From positions 1-24,737 of IMG/VR virus record IMGVR_UViG_3300020436_001073: DNA of 24,737 bases. One strand, 5' to 3'. Below, one piece after another: positions 7,557 to 14,814 of the stretch (the first letter of the stretch is position 1; the number at the start of each line of letters is the position of its first letter). The DNA is from a virus. The notes beneath the pieces were generated by a model. That model did not search any database. It was not told the DNA's origin and saw only the letters and a list, made by a program, of their open reading frames with translations. The position numbers and the translations under genes are program-made.

Positions 7557-9742
7557 AATATCTCCACTGGTTGTGTTGCAAGGTCAGCAAGAAGTCCGAA
7601 CCTTGGTTTGATGTAATTATTTGCAGGGATCTCATATGGTGTACCACCACCTGATACAACTGGTGGTGCTTCTGCTGGTGCTGATGATAGATCAATAGGA
7701 TTTAGGTCCCCTGCCATTACTTGCATTGATGTTTCATTTGATTCTGTTGCATCTAACGCATTATTGTTTATCATGTCACCTGACATGAAACCTTTGACTG
7801 CTTCTTTTATCTGTGTAACTTTGTTTACTATCTGGTTCTTAACGTTACTTGTATTGTTTATCACTGGTGGTGTTATATTTGCCTCTTGGAATGCTGACTT
7901 CATTCTATCAGAATACTCACTTCCCTTTGTACCAAAGGAATCCTGACCTACTTTGTTTTGTGTTATATAAACCTTAGCACCCTGCCATCCTTGGTTATGT
8001 GCATACGCTAGTATCTCCATCTTTCTAAGTAAATCTGCTTCTGCATATTCTTTCACTGAGGAAAGATAGTTGTGGTTAGCGATAGTGAATCCAGCAAACA
8101 ATCTCTCTTGTAATGCTCTATTGTTTCTGAACATGACACGCATGAACTTCTTAGGATCTTCATCATGACCTGGGTCTTTCATACCCATGATGCGTGCACC
8201 GTCTGTCTTAGCAAGTGAACCCATCTGGTATCTACCATCATACATGTCATTGTTACCACCAAATACTCTATACTTACCACTTGACTCTATGTCAGCAATA
8301 GTATTTCTGAATGTATCCCACATCTTTTTATTTGCACCTATCTTACTTTCAATCTTCTTATAAGGAACATTTGGTGCATTGATTGTATTACCAATCGCTT
8401 CTAATAATCCACCCGCTGACATAGGTGCAACATTAAATCCAGCAGACTTTGCTTGTAACAGTCTAGTGTTAGTCAACCCTGGATTTTGTCTTGTTGCTGG
8501 TGTGTCATATGGTATAACAAATGCTTGTCCAAGTGGTCCACCACCTACTGCCATCTTCGGTGCAACATACTCTGTACCATGTCCTATAAATGATGTAGAT
8601 CTACCACCATCTAATGAAACAGGATATCCAGACATAGGACCTTTGATCCAACCACCCTTAGCAAATTGTGGTAACGCTGACTGTTCTTTTTCTAATTGTT
8701 CATATAGTTTCATATCATTATTTTCTAACGCATCACTCATCGCTTCTTCAAGTTCCATATATCTAATTTGTGCTTGCGCTTGCTCTTGCGTCATATTACC
8801 ACCTGTCACCTGTCCCTTTTCAAGGGTAGCATTAGTCTTTGTACCAGTTTCTTCTTCCTCTTCTACTGGTTTTTCTAATTCTTTGGCAGGATCACCGCCA
8901 CCACCACCTGTAATAAACTTACCTAATCCTAAACCACCAAGTACTGCCATCAATCCCTTGAACAAATTACCAACACCTTCCATAAATTGTGTGATTGATT
9001 TCTGTAATTTACCTGATTTCCAGAACTTTACAATACTACTAATAGCAAGAGGAATTGGGAATATTGCTAAACCTATCATGAACTTAGCAAATTCAAATAT
9101 CTTCTTGTATGTCTCTGGATCAAAAACTGCTGCCAGAGTATTCAGTCCTGTACTAATTAGAAAACCAGCAACTGTTGAAAAGAATTTGACTATACCTCCT
9201 ATACCTTGGATAAGACTTTTCATCTTCTTGACTGACTGTGGATCAGACATCCACTTCATCACTTGATAGGCAATAAACTTACTGATAAGACCACCAAATA
9301 AACTCGCTATCTTTTCTAGGAAACCAAATGCTGCCTTCCCAACCTTTTTCATGATACCAAGACTACCCTTCAATGCAGTCTTTAACTTACTCTCCTGCTT
9401 CCCTTCTGACTTATCATCTTTCTTTCTACCCTGTTCAGTTAATAGTGCTTGTTCTGCATCATCCCTTTCCTTCTGTTCTACTTCTAATTGTTCTCTTCTC
9501 TTATTAAGTTGCTCTTCGTAATTTGATATGGAGGTTTTTGAATATTCTTGAAATGTATCTTTTAGATCCTGTGTAAGTATTGCAATACTATTAACAGTAG
9601 CACCCAAACTATTAATTGCACTAATATTCTTAGAGAAATTGATAGTTGGTTGAGTGATAGTCTTATCTCCAACCTTAACTGTGATGCCACCACGCTTGAT
9701 GACACCTGGGTTTACCATTTTGTATAGTCTTGCTTTTGCCAT
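7553..9742 (-). CDS. Tape-measure-like tail protein with muramidase-like domain
   Basis: A 729-residue protein. Residues 65-130 are a charged coiled coil. Residues 140-280 are hydrophobic and contain FIAYQVMKWMSDPQ, a motif shared with the next upstream gene. Residues 360-396 (GGWIKGPMSGYPVSLDGG, then SFIGHGTEYV) recur in cyanophage tail proteins as I remember them. Residues about 472-615 look like a lysozyme or lytic transglycosylase domain: TIADIESSGKY with E486 as likely catalytic acid, YDGRYQMG, and ILAYAHNQGWQGA. It could cut peptidoglycan during DNA entry, replacing the lysozyme domain absent from gp5. The C-terminus is Pro/Ala-rich. Coupled to both neighbours by overlapping start and stop codons. 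The domain call is from pattern only. Confidence 0.75.
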   Translation of the reverse strand: MAKARLYKMVNPGVIKRGGITVKVGDKTITQPTINFSKNISAINSLGATVNSIAILTQDLKDTFQEYSKTSISNYEEQLNKRREQLEVEQKERDDAEQALLTEQGRKKDDKSEGKQESKLKTALKGSLGIMKKVGKAAFGFLEKIASLFGGLISKFIAYQVMKWMSDPQSVKKMKSLIQGIGGIVKFFSTVAGFLISTGLNTLAAVFDPETYKKIFEFAKFMIGLAIFPIPLAISSIVKFWKSGKLQKSITQFMEGVGNLFKGLMAVLGGLGLGKFITGGGGGDPAKELEKPVEEEEETGTKTNATLEKGQVTGGNMTQEQAQAQIRYMELEEAMSDALENNDMKLYEQLEKEQSALPQFAKGGWIKGPMSGYPVSLDGGRSTSFIGHGTEYVAPKMAVGGGPLGQAFVIPYDTPATRQNPGLTNTRLLQAKSAGFNVAPMSAGGLLEAIGNTINAPNVPYKKIESKIGANKKMWDTFRNTIADIESSGKYRVFGGNNDMYDGRYQMGSLAKTDGARIMGMKDPGHDEDPKKFMRVMFRNNRALQERLFAGFTIANHNYLSSVKEYAEADLLRKMEILAYAHNQGWQGAKVYITQNKVGQDSFGTKGSEYSDRMKSAFQEANITPPVINNTSNVKNQIVNKVTQIKEAVKGFMSGDMINNNALDATESNETSMQVMAGDLNPIDLSSAPAEAPPVVSGGGTPYEIPANNYIKPRFGLLADLATQPVEIL

Positions 9743-12258
9743 TATGTGAGTAAGGGACTAGGAGATTTAGTTATGTCAATAACTTTTGGTGCTGGTGCTT
9801 GTACAGAACGTGTGATGTTCTGTCTCATTACCATAATTCTTGTGGTTGTTGTAGACTGTTTGCTACGTTGAACCTTTGCTTCTGATGAACCTGTAAGAGT
9901 ATCTACCTTGTTATTTATTGCTGATGTTGGTGAAGATTGGACTTGTTTTGGTGTAACCTTTGGATCAACCTTGGGTTTAACCATACTTGTCATAGGTTGT
10001 ACTTTTGTTGACTCTTTATTCTTAATATTATTAGTCATTTCTGTATAGAGATTATTCCATACAGTTGGTTTACCTTTGATCTTCTTACTTGTATCTTGGT
10101 TTGGAGTTACAAGACCACCCGCTGCCAATCCACGAGAGTCATAAGATTGTGTACTTGTTATTGTACTACCATCTGGATTTATTAGCGTTGTCTTTCTACT
10201 TTCTGTTACATACCCTGGTGTTGCGTCCGCATTCTTATTCTGGTCTTTTGCGAACTGTATCGCCTCCTCATTACCATTCGCTGCCATAATTTCAATTTCT
10301 CTGAAACTATACAATTTGTCTGGATCACTTGGAAGGGAGATAACCTTTTGATCACGGATAGACACTTCTTTTTCTGCTTCTCTTGCCCTCATCTCTTGTA
10401 CATGTGGGTTATTCTCATAGTCTTCTTTTCTCTTTTTCTCCCTCTCTACGTCTGGGTCTCTAAGTATTGGTCTTGGTTTTAATCCTAATGCATTAGCAAG
10501 TGGATCTTCTATCTCTGTGTATTTCTTAAATACAGGGAACTTGGCAAGACCTCTTAGTAATTGACCACCAATAAATTCTCCTGCCATACCTCCTGCTGCA
10601 CCTGTAATTATTCCAGGAAAACCACCGAACGGTGCACCGATTGCAGTTCCAGCAGCGTATCCTAGTAGTCCAGATGTTGCACTTACAAGAGCATTGATAG
10701 GAGACTCACCCATACCATAGTCTATGAGTCCCAAGACTGCTGCTACAACTTTATCAATACCACCTATCTTTACTCTTCCTTTTGCTTCTTTCAAGAACTT
10801 AGCTAGGTTTGCCATTTCCTTGCTCTTCATCGCAAGTTTAACATTCTTCAATGCAAAGTTCTTAGCATTCTTTAATCCAGTCTTTGCATTTTTAAGATTC
10901 AGTACCTTCTTAATGTTAGGGTTCTTTTCTATAATAGGTTTAATGGTACTCTTTATCCTCTCCATCACAGGTTTGAACATTGCCTTCGGGTTCTTCACCA
11001 TTTCTTTCAACTGGTTCATCTTCGCCCCTATCTTCTTACCCCAATCAAAGACACCACCCTTTACTTTGGTTGCAAGGTTCTTCGCTCGTTTGGCATTCTT
11101 TGCTGCCCACTCAGTAGCACCTTTGTATATGTCCTTACCTTTATCTACTGCACTCTTTACAAAGTTCTTTCCTTTACCTATAAGGTCCCTACCTCTGGTG
11201 AATACATTCTTACCAAAGTTTCCTATGTTTTTACCCATATTCTTCATATTACCTGTTATCTTAGATATGGTCTTAGGAATACCTTTTACCTTACTCACCA
11301 CAGTATTTTTTAGGTTCTTTACCTGTGATAACTTCTTCTTACCAAACTGTTTGGCACGATCTACTATCCCAACCTTACTACCAGTAATCTTTGCTTTGGG
11401 TTTACCCTTTACTTTTCCACCTTTTCCTGTTGTTACCTTTGGTACCTTTGGTTTTCTTTGGAAGAACTTCTTGATTTTATTCAATGTATCACCAAGTTTC
11501 TTCATCTTCTTGTAGTCACCTACAAGTTTCCATGGCATTAATAGTCTTGACGCTGCCCATAATGACCCTAATCCACCAAATATCTGTAAAACACCAAATA
11601 ACTTATCAAATACCTTACCTATACCTTTACTGTCTGGGTTGGTACCAAATACTTTGGTGACACCTTCCATGACTTGAAAGACACCAAAACTAGCAATCTT
11701 TGCAGCAGCACCTACTATGGCACCTAGTCCTTTTAATACTATCTTTGCGTTCTTTTGATTATTAGGGTCACTCAACCAATCAAATGCCTTATATGCTACG
11801 AATGCTGTAAATGCATTTGAAATAAAATTAACAATGGGTGCAAAACCTTTTAGAAGTCTCTGCCACCATGTCAACTTTTTCTCTTCTTTCTCTGCTATCT
11901 TCTCACCTACGTCCTCAGCATCATCATCTTCTTCGTCATCTTCTTGTGCGTCTTCTGCCTCTTCGTCATTCTTTCTTCCTTGTTCCACCAAAGGGGAGAT
12001 AGGAGTTAAAGGTTTGATTAAGTTCTTACGATGTTCATGCTCATCTTCTAGTAACGTATCTTCTTCTGTTACTAATGCAGAAGAAATATCTGCATGAACC
12101 GACATGATCTCACTGAGATCTTTTATCTGTTTACCAAAATATGTAACTGCTCCACCTAGTCTGTTCTGACTGACTAAAAGAGGACGCATCGCTTTAACCT
12201 GTGGTGAATTACCACTAGGCGGTTTGACGCTGATATATTCTCTTAGTGTTGCTGCCAC
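9742..12258 (-). CDS. Tape-measure-like tail protein
   Basis: An 838-residue protein with a GTG start overlapping the preceding stop (TAGTG), and an AGGA box upstream. Residues 1-60 are helical. Residues 97-128 are almost all Asp/Glu/Lys. Residues 129-245 are hydrophobic and carry FVAYKAFDWLSDPN, homologous to the same region in the next gene. Residues 250-500 are strongly basic, helical and repetitive (GK/KN-rich, 'KNxxKxxK' spacing), as in rods that line the tail tube. Residues 510-575 are Gly/Ala-rich hydrophobic, probably membrane-active. The C-terminus is Thr/Lys-rich. It directly follows the gp26/gp51 chaperone genes, the standard place for a tape-measure gene. It is the better of the two candidates for the tail length ruler. 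Confidence 0.75.
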   Translation of the reverse strand: MAATLREYISVKPPSGNSPQVKAMRPLLVSQNRLGGAVTYFGKQIKDLSEIMSVHADISSALVTEEDTLLEDEHEHRKNLIKPLTPISPLVEQGRKNDEEAEDAQEDDEEDDDAEDVGEKIAEKEEKKLTWWQRLLKGFAPIVNFISNAFTAFVAYKAFDWLSDPNNQKNAKIVLKGLGAIVGAAAKIASFGVFQVMEGVTKVFGTNPDSKGIGKVFDKLFGVLQIFGGLGSLWAASRLLMPWKLVGDYKKMKKLGDTLNKIKKFFQRKPKVPKVTTGKGGKVKGKPKAKITGSKVGIVDRAKQFGKKKLSQVKNLKNTVVSKVKGIPKTISKITGNMKNMGKNIGNFGKNVFTRGRDLIGKGKNFVKSAVDKGKDIYKGATEWAAKNAKRAKNLATKVKGGVFDWGKKIGAKMNQLKEMVKNPKAMFKPVMERIKSTIKPIIEKNPNIKKVLNLKNAKTGLKNAKNFALKNVKLAMKSKEMANLAKFLKEAKGRVKIGGIDKVVAAVLGLIDYGMGESPINALVSATSGLLGYAAGTAIGAPFGGFPGIITGAAGGMAGEFIGGQLLRGLAKFPVFKKYTEIEDPLANALGLKPRPILRDPDVEREKKRKEDYENNPHVQEMRAREAEKEVSIRDQKVISLPSDPDKLYSFREIEIMAANGNEEAIQFAKDQNKNADATPGYVTESRKTTLINPDGSTITSTQSYDSRGLAAGGLVTPNQDTSKKIKGKPTVWNNLYTEMTNNIKNKESTKVQPMTSMVKPKVDPKVTPKQVQSSPTSAINNKVDTLTGSSEAKVQRSKQSTTTTRIMVMRQNITRSVQAPAPKVIDITKSPSPLLT

Positions 12259-12449
12259 TAGATAGAAGTCCTATTCTTGTTCTGTTGTCTCTTGATTCGC
12301 TCTTCCTCTTCCTTCAAGTGTCCTATTAATAGGTTGACATACACATCACGTTCCCATGGAATCATATCGTTTAACTCCGTCAAACTATACTTGTGATGCT
12401 GCATTAATGCGAAGTTCGTCTTATAGTGATTCATAAGACTGTCATGCAT
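12258..12449 (-). CDS. 51: gp51-like tail/baseplate assembly protein, probable -1 frameshift extension of gp26
   Basis: A 63-residue reading frame (MHDSLMNHYKTNFALMQHHK...), all helix, with HHKYSLTELNDMIPWERDVY and a charged end. It resembles the short gp51 hub-assembly proteins of cyanophages and the C-terminal 'T' part of G/GT tail chaperones. It lies in the -1 frame relative to the upstream gp26 gene. The frame is open back across a TTTTTTC slippery site, and a slip would give a 299-residue gp26-51 fusion with R-I-A-L joining the parts. A separate start at the ATG (12447-12449), 5 nt past the gp26 stop, with only a weak GGA, is the alternative. Chaperones of this kind coat the tape-measure protein encoded next. 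Confidence 0.75.
   Translation of the reverse strand: MHDSLMNHYKTNFALMQHHKYSLTELNDMIPWERDVYVNLLIGHLKEEEERIKRQQNKNRTSI
12418..12439 (-). other. Stem-loop downstream of the frameshift site
   Basis: On the minus strand GTCTTAT (12439-12433) pairs perfectly with ATAAGAC (12424-12418) around an 8-nt loop. It begins 21 nt after the slippery heptamer, farther than the usual 5-9 nt, so a stimulatory role is possible but weakly supported. Confidence 0.4.
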
Positions 12450-12454
12450 TAATG

Positions 12455-13156
12455 CTATCCGAAAAAAGCAGCAAGTCCCTCCAATACCACTTCATTAACA
12501 ACTTTGGTGTTGGGATTTTCTACCTTCAATGTATGAGTTAATTTCGGCATAGTCTCAAAGAAGTTCTGGATCTTAGTAAACTGTGCATTATTCATATCAC
12601 CTATAAAGTCCTTTGCTTCTTTCGATGTGAAAGAATCATAGATCTCGTCTCCATCATATACTTTGTCAATACACTCTGCTGCAAGAGCAAATACATCTTC
12701 AACATCTGGATTATCCACCATATTACGGTCAACGAATGCATCCAATGCTGGATATTTCATCTGTAATTTGATGTCGTCACTCAATGGTATGATAGTCTTA
12801 TGACCTTTTGGTATGTTTACTTCAACTTCGTTTAAGTCAAGTGTAACCTCTACCTCTGTCTTACCATCATCTTCACATATTATCTTGAACTCACTCTCTT
12901 CTCCAACTGCTTTGGATCTAATCTGTAAGAACAAGTATTCTAGTTCAAATGTTGGTAGACTATCTACACTCTTCAAATCAGTACAAGATTTTAATATATT
13001 CTTGACTGCCTTGATCATCTCTTTCTCTTTCTGTGTCTCCATTGCGAGATACAGTAATTTCTCTTCTTTTACGAGAAATGGTCGAAAGTTGACCTTTTTC
13101 CCTGTGACTGGTAATTTACAGTCATACTCAGGCACTACAAGTTTTGGTAATGGCAT
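12455..13156 (-). CDS. 26: Baseplate hub / tail assembly chaperone, gp26-like
   Basis: A 233-residue protein starting MPLPKLVVPEYDCKLPVTGK and KVNFRPFLVKEEKLLYLAME, which matches the T4 gp26 family N-terminus ('PLPKL..P.Y...LPSTGK...FRPFLVKEEK.L'). The remainder is a mixed alpha/beta acidic domain ending EGLAAFFG. T4 gp26 is needed for baseplate hub assembly. The gene's place before the tape-measure-like gene, and the in-phase frameshift site at its end, indicate a tail assembly chaperone role like lambda gpG. An exact TATAAATA promoter lies 22 nt before the start codon. The ribosome site is weak. Confidence 0.88.
   Translation of the reverse strand: MPLPKLVVPEYDCKLPVTGKKVNFRPFLVKEEKLLYLAMETQKEKEMIKAVKNILKSCTDLKSVDSLPTFELEYLFLQIRSKAVGEESEFKIICEDDGKTEVEVTLDLNEVEVNIPKGHKTIIPLSDDIKLQMKYPALDAFVDRNMVDNPDVEDVFALAAECIDKVYDGDEIYDSFTSKEAKDFIGDMNNAQFTKIQNFFETMPKLTHTLKVENPNTKVVNEVVLEGLAAFFG
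12461..12467 (-). promoter_or_regulatory. -1 ribosomal frameshift slippery heptamer TTTTTTC
   Basis: The end of the gp26 gene reads GCT GCT TTT TTC GGA TAG. The heptamer T-TTT-TTC is in the exact X-XXY-YYZ phase for -1 slippage of two tRNAs. After slipping, codons run TTT TTT CGG ATA GCA TTA ATG CAT, joining the gp51 frame without a stop. The 0-frame stop follows the site by one codon (12455-12457). Confidence 0.7.
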
Positions 13157-13178
13157 GATGAATTTATAATATCATTTG

Positions 13179-13186
13179 TATTTATA
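13179..13186 (-). promoter_or_regulatory. T4-type late promoter TATAAATA before gp26
   Basis: The minus strand reads GTGCTATAAATACAAATG, an exact match to the T4 late -10 element. It is in the 34-nt intergenic gap, 22 nt before the gp26 ATG. It should be read by host RNA polymerase with the phage gp55-type sigma and the gp33 coactivator encoded at 19700-19945. It would drive gp26, gp51, both tape-measure-like genes and the hub gene. Confidence 0.8.
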
Positions 13187-13190
13187 GCAC

Positions 13191-13889
13191 TTACACTAAC
13201 CTATTTCCACCATTAACAGGGAAGTCTCCTAAAATGGTATCAAGGAACTGTGGTATGCTTGTGTCACTATATAGATCTTTTAGTGAGAATTTTGAAGGTT
13301 GTGCCCTTAGTTCCTGTGGCATGGTCTGATCCATTCTATATCTCTCGAAATAAAATGCAACATCTAACTGTACTAGGTTTGTTTGTTCGTTATTAAGTTC
13401 TAGTTGACCCACATTGAATGGAAATGCACCATATAACTTATATGCAGCAGTCTGTTGATGTCCTTTTGGTCCATTTTCAAACTTCAAGATCTCCATGTCT
13501 ACAACATAGTCATCATAGAATCCTACTGTATTGTCTGAGTCTGATGCTGTGTGATTCAACCATTGTTCAAAGAAATATCTATGTCTCTGGTCTTTTGTAA
13601 GTATAAATTGTATATTAATCTCTGATGCAGTCTGTCCTGTTGCAAATCTTCTTATCTGTCCTACATTATTTAACTCACCAGTTGTTACTGCTCTACTAGG
13701 TAGAGTAATACTGTTAGCATAGTAGTCAATAGTTCTTTCTGCTTCTATTTCCTTTACTGGATCGTAAATACCTGACCTAAAAATAGGAGGTGCACTCAAA
13801 TTAACCTGATATAGGTTACTGGTCATGGGCATAGTACCCGCTGACCTACCTATCATTGTTTGAAACTCTCTAAAACTGTTTGGTTCCAC
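13191..13889 (-). CDS. Tail-tube-fold baseplate protein (gp54/gp19-like)
   Basis: A 232-residue protein with the tube-protein pattern: TSNLYQVNLSAPP near the N-terminus, SITLPSRAVTTGE, then INIQFILTKDQRHRYFFEQW (an 'F...d...r..fe.W' motif), NTVGFYDDYVVDMEILKF, YKLYGAFPFNVGQLELNNE and LDVAFYFERY. T4 gp19 (tube) and gp54 (tube initiator) share this fold. A gene near gp26, gp4 and gp48 is more likely the gp54-type initiator than the major tube protein, but this is inference. The start is GTG overlapping the upstream stop (TAGTG), with GGAG about 9 nt upstream. A start at residue 12 (MIGRSAG) is possible. Confidence 0.7.
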   Translation of the reverse strand: MEPNSFREFQTMIGRSAGTMPMTSNLYQVNLSAPPIFRSGIYDPVKEIEAERTIDYYANSITLPSRAVTTGELNNVGQIRRFATGQTASEINIQFILTKDQRHRYFFEQWLNHTASDSDNTVGFYDDYVVDMEILKFENGPKGHQQTAAYKLYGAFPFNVGQLELNNEQTNLVQLDVAFYFERYRMDQTMPQELRAQPSKFSLKDLYSDTSIPQFLDTILGDFPVNGGNRLV

Positions 13890-14353
13890 TACAACCTACT
13901 CCAAATAAAACTACTGGGTATCTCTATTCGTACACCACCAAGTTCTCTAACAAACTGTTCAGAGGGTAGTGGAACGAAGTCTCGAAGATCAACAGGAGGG
14001 ACTAATCGTATATTGGATGCCCTACCTATAAAGTATTTATGATGGCAACGCATAGGATATGATATAGAACCACTACCCCATGTTTTTGCAATGCTTTGAC
14101 GTGCTGTTGGACGTAGATAATGTAAGTTACCACCAGAAAATTGTCCATTTATAGGATCAATGTCAACAACAAGAGTCATTGGAAATGTATCAAAGAACGG
14201 TAACGACTCAGTAGCAGCACTATAACTATAATATATGCAATCACCTACCTTGACCTCACCTGGGTCTAATGCACCAAATAACTGTCCTCTATACCAGTCC
14301 TTTGACTTTGGTTTACCTTGTGTTGCATCTTTAATGTCCTCGAATACACTCAT
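13889..14353 (-). CDS. Conserved T4-like phage protein, unknown
   Basis: A 154-residue protein without a firmly recognised family. The distinctive core is WYRGQLFGALDPGEVKVGDC, then YYSYSAATESLPFFDTFPM, VDIDPINGQFSGGNLHYLRP and a following Arg (about residues 20-104). A similar 'lPyyD..Pl........gf.g.NLHYL' pattern occurs in a conserved T4-like phage protein as I remember it. It is wedged between gp4 and the tube-fold protein with ATGA coupling to gp4, suggesting a structural or assembly role. The catalytic function, if any, is unknown. Confidence 0.65.
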   Translation of the reverse strand: MSVFEDIKDATQGKPKSKDWYRGQLFGALDPGEVKVGDCIYYSYSAATESLPFFDTFPMTLVVDIDPINGQFSGGNLHYLRPTARQSIAKTWGSGSISYPMRCHHKYFIGRASNIRLVPPVDLRDFVPLPSEQFVRELGGVRIEIPSSFIWSRL

Positions 14354-14814
14354 ACTTGTAACTCGTGTTCTGTAAGTATCTTAAAAGTCATACGTCTGTC
14401 CTTGCAGTATTCTACTGCTGCTTTCCACTTCGCTTCATTTATAGCATATGTCTTGATTTCAGTTATATACTTCTTTGTACGTCTGCGTTGTTGCTTGGGA
14501 GGTGTCGTCTGCTTATTAGGTTTGACCTCAATAATAAACTTCTGCGTCCCCCCAGTTTTAGTCCTTGCTCTGACGTAAAAGTCTGGGAAATAACGATGCA
14601 CCCTCCCATCAAGAGGACTGATATAAGGTATGATAATCTCCTCTGATCCCCATTCCAAGATGTTTTCATTCTTGTCGCACCACACCATGAACTTTCTTTC
14701 CCATAAACTCCTATAAATAATAGCGGTAGGATCTCCCTTGTATTTATTTTTGTTAGTAGGTCTATAACGTCCAGAATATGCCATGTCAGCAAAAACACGA
14801 TTAATGTACCCCAT
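14350..14814 (-). CDS. 4: Head completion protein gp4
   Basis: A 154-residue protein matching T4 gp4 (product of genes 50/65): SGRYRPTNKNKYKGDPTAII, YRSLWERKFMVWCDKNENIL, EEIIIPYISPLDGRVHRYFP, DFYVRAR and FIIEVKPNKQTTPP. The PDFYV...IIEVKP part is the nuclease-like motif (D...ExK) of TnsA/gp4-type folds. gp4 acts after DNA packaging to prepare the head for tail joining. The start codon faces the plus-strand gp48 gene and the two overlap at their 5' ends. No minus-strand promoter was recognised upstream, where it would have to lie inside the gp48 gene. Confidence 0.88.
   Translation of the reverse strand: MGYINRVFADMAYSGRYRPTNKNKYKGDPTAIIYRSLWERKFMVWCDKNENILEWGSEEIIIPYISPLDGRVHRYFPDFYVRARTKTGGTQKFIIEVKPNKQTTPPKQQRRRTKKYITEIKTYAINEAKWKAAVEYCKDRRMTFKILTEHELQV
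14712..14719 (+). promoter_or_regulatory. T4-type late promoter TATAAATA before gp48
   Basis: The plus strand reads CTCCTATAAATAATAGC, an exact late -10 element, 63 nt before the first possible gp48 start. It is inside the oppositely directed gp4 gene. It is the only exact plus-strand TATAAATA noticed, and it lies just before the only two plus-strand genes. Confidence 0.7.

Noticed and set aside
8379-9266. Plus-strand open frame of 295 codons inside a tape-measure-like gene
   Set aside because: It is the complement of a well-supported minus-strand coding region; its composition (Pro/Ser/Asn/Ile-rich) reflects antisense reading, and no family was recognised.
10724-11515. Plus-strand open frame of 263 codons, Phe/Leu-rich, resembling a membrane protein
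   Set aside because: It is antisense to the Lys/Asn-rich rod of the 838-residue protein; AAG/AAA codons read backwards give Phe and Leu, so the apparent membrane protein is an artefact.
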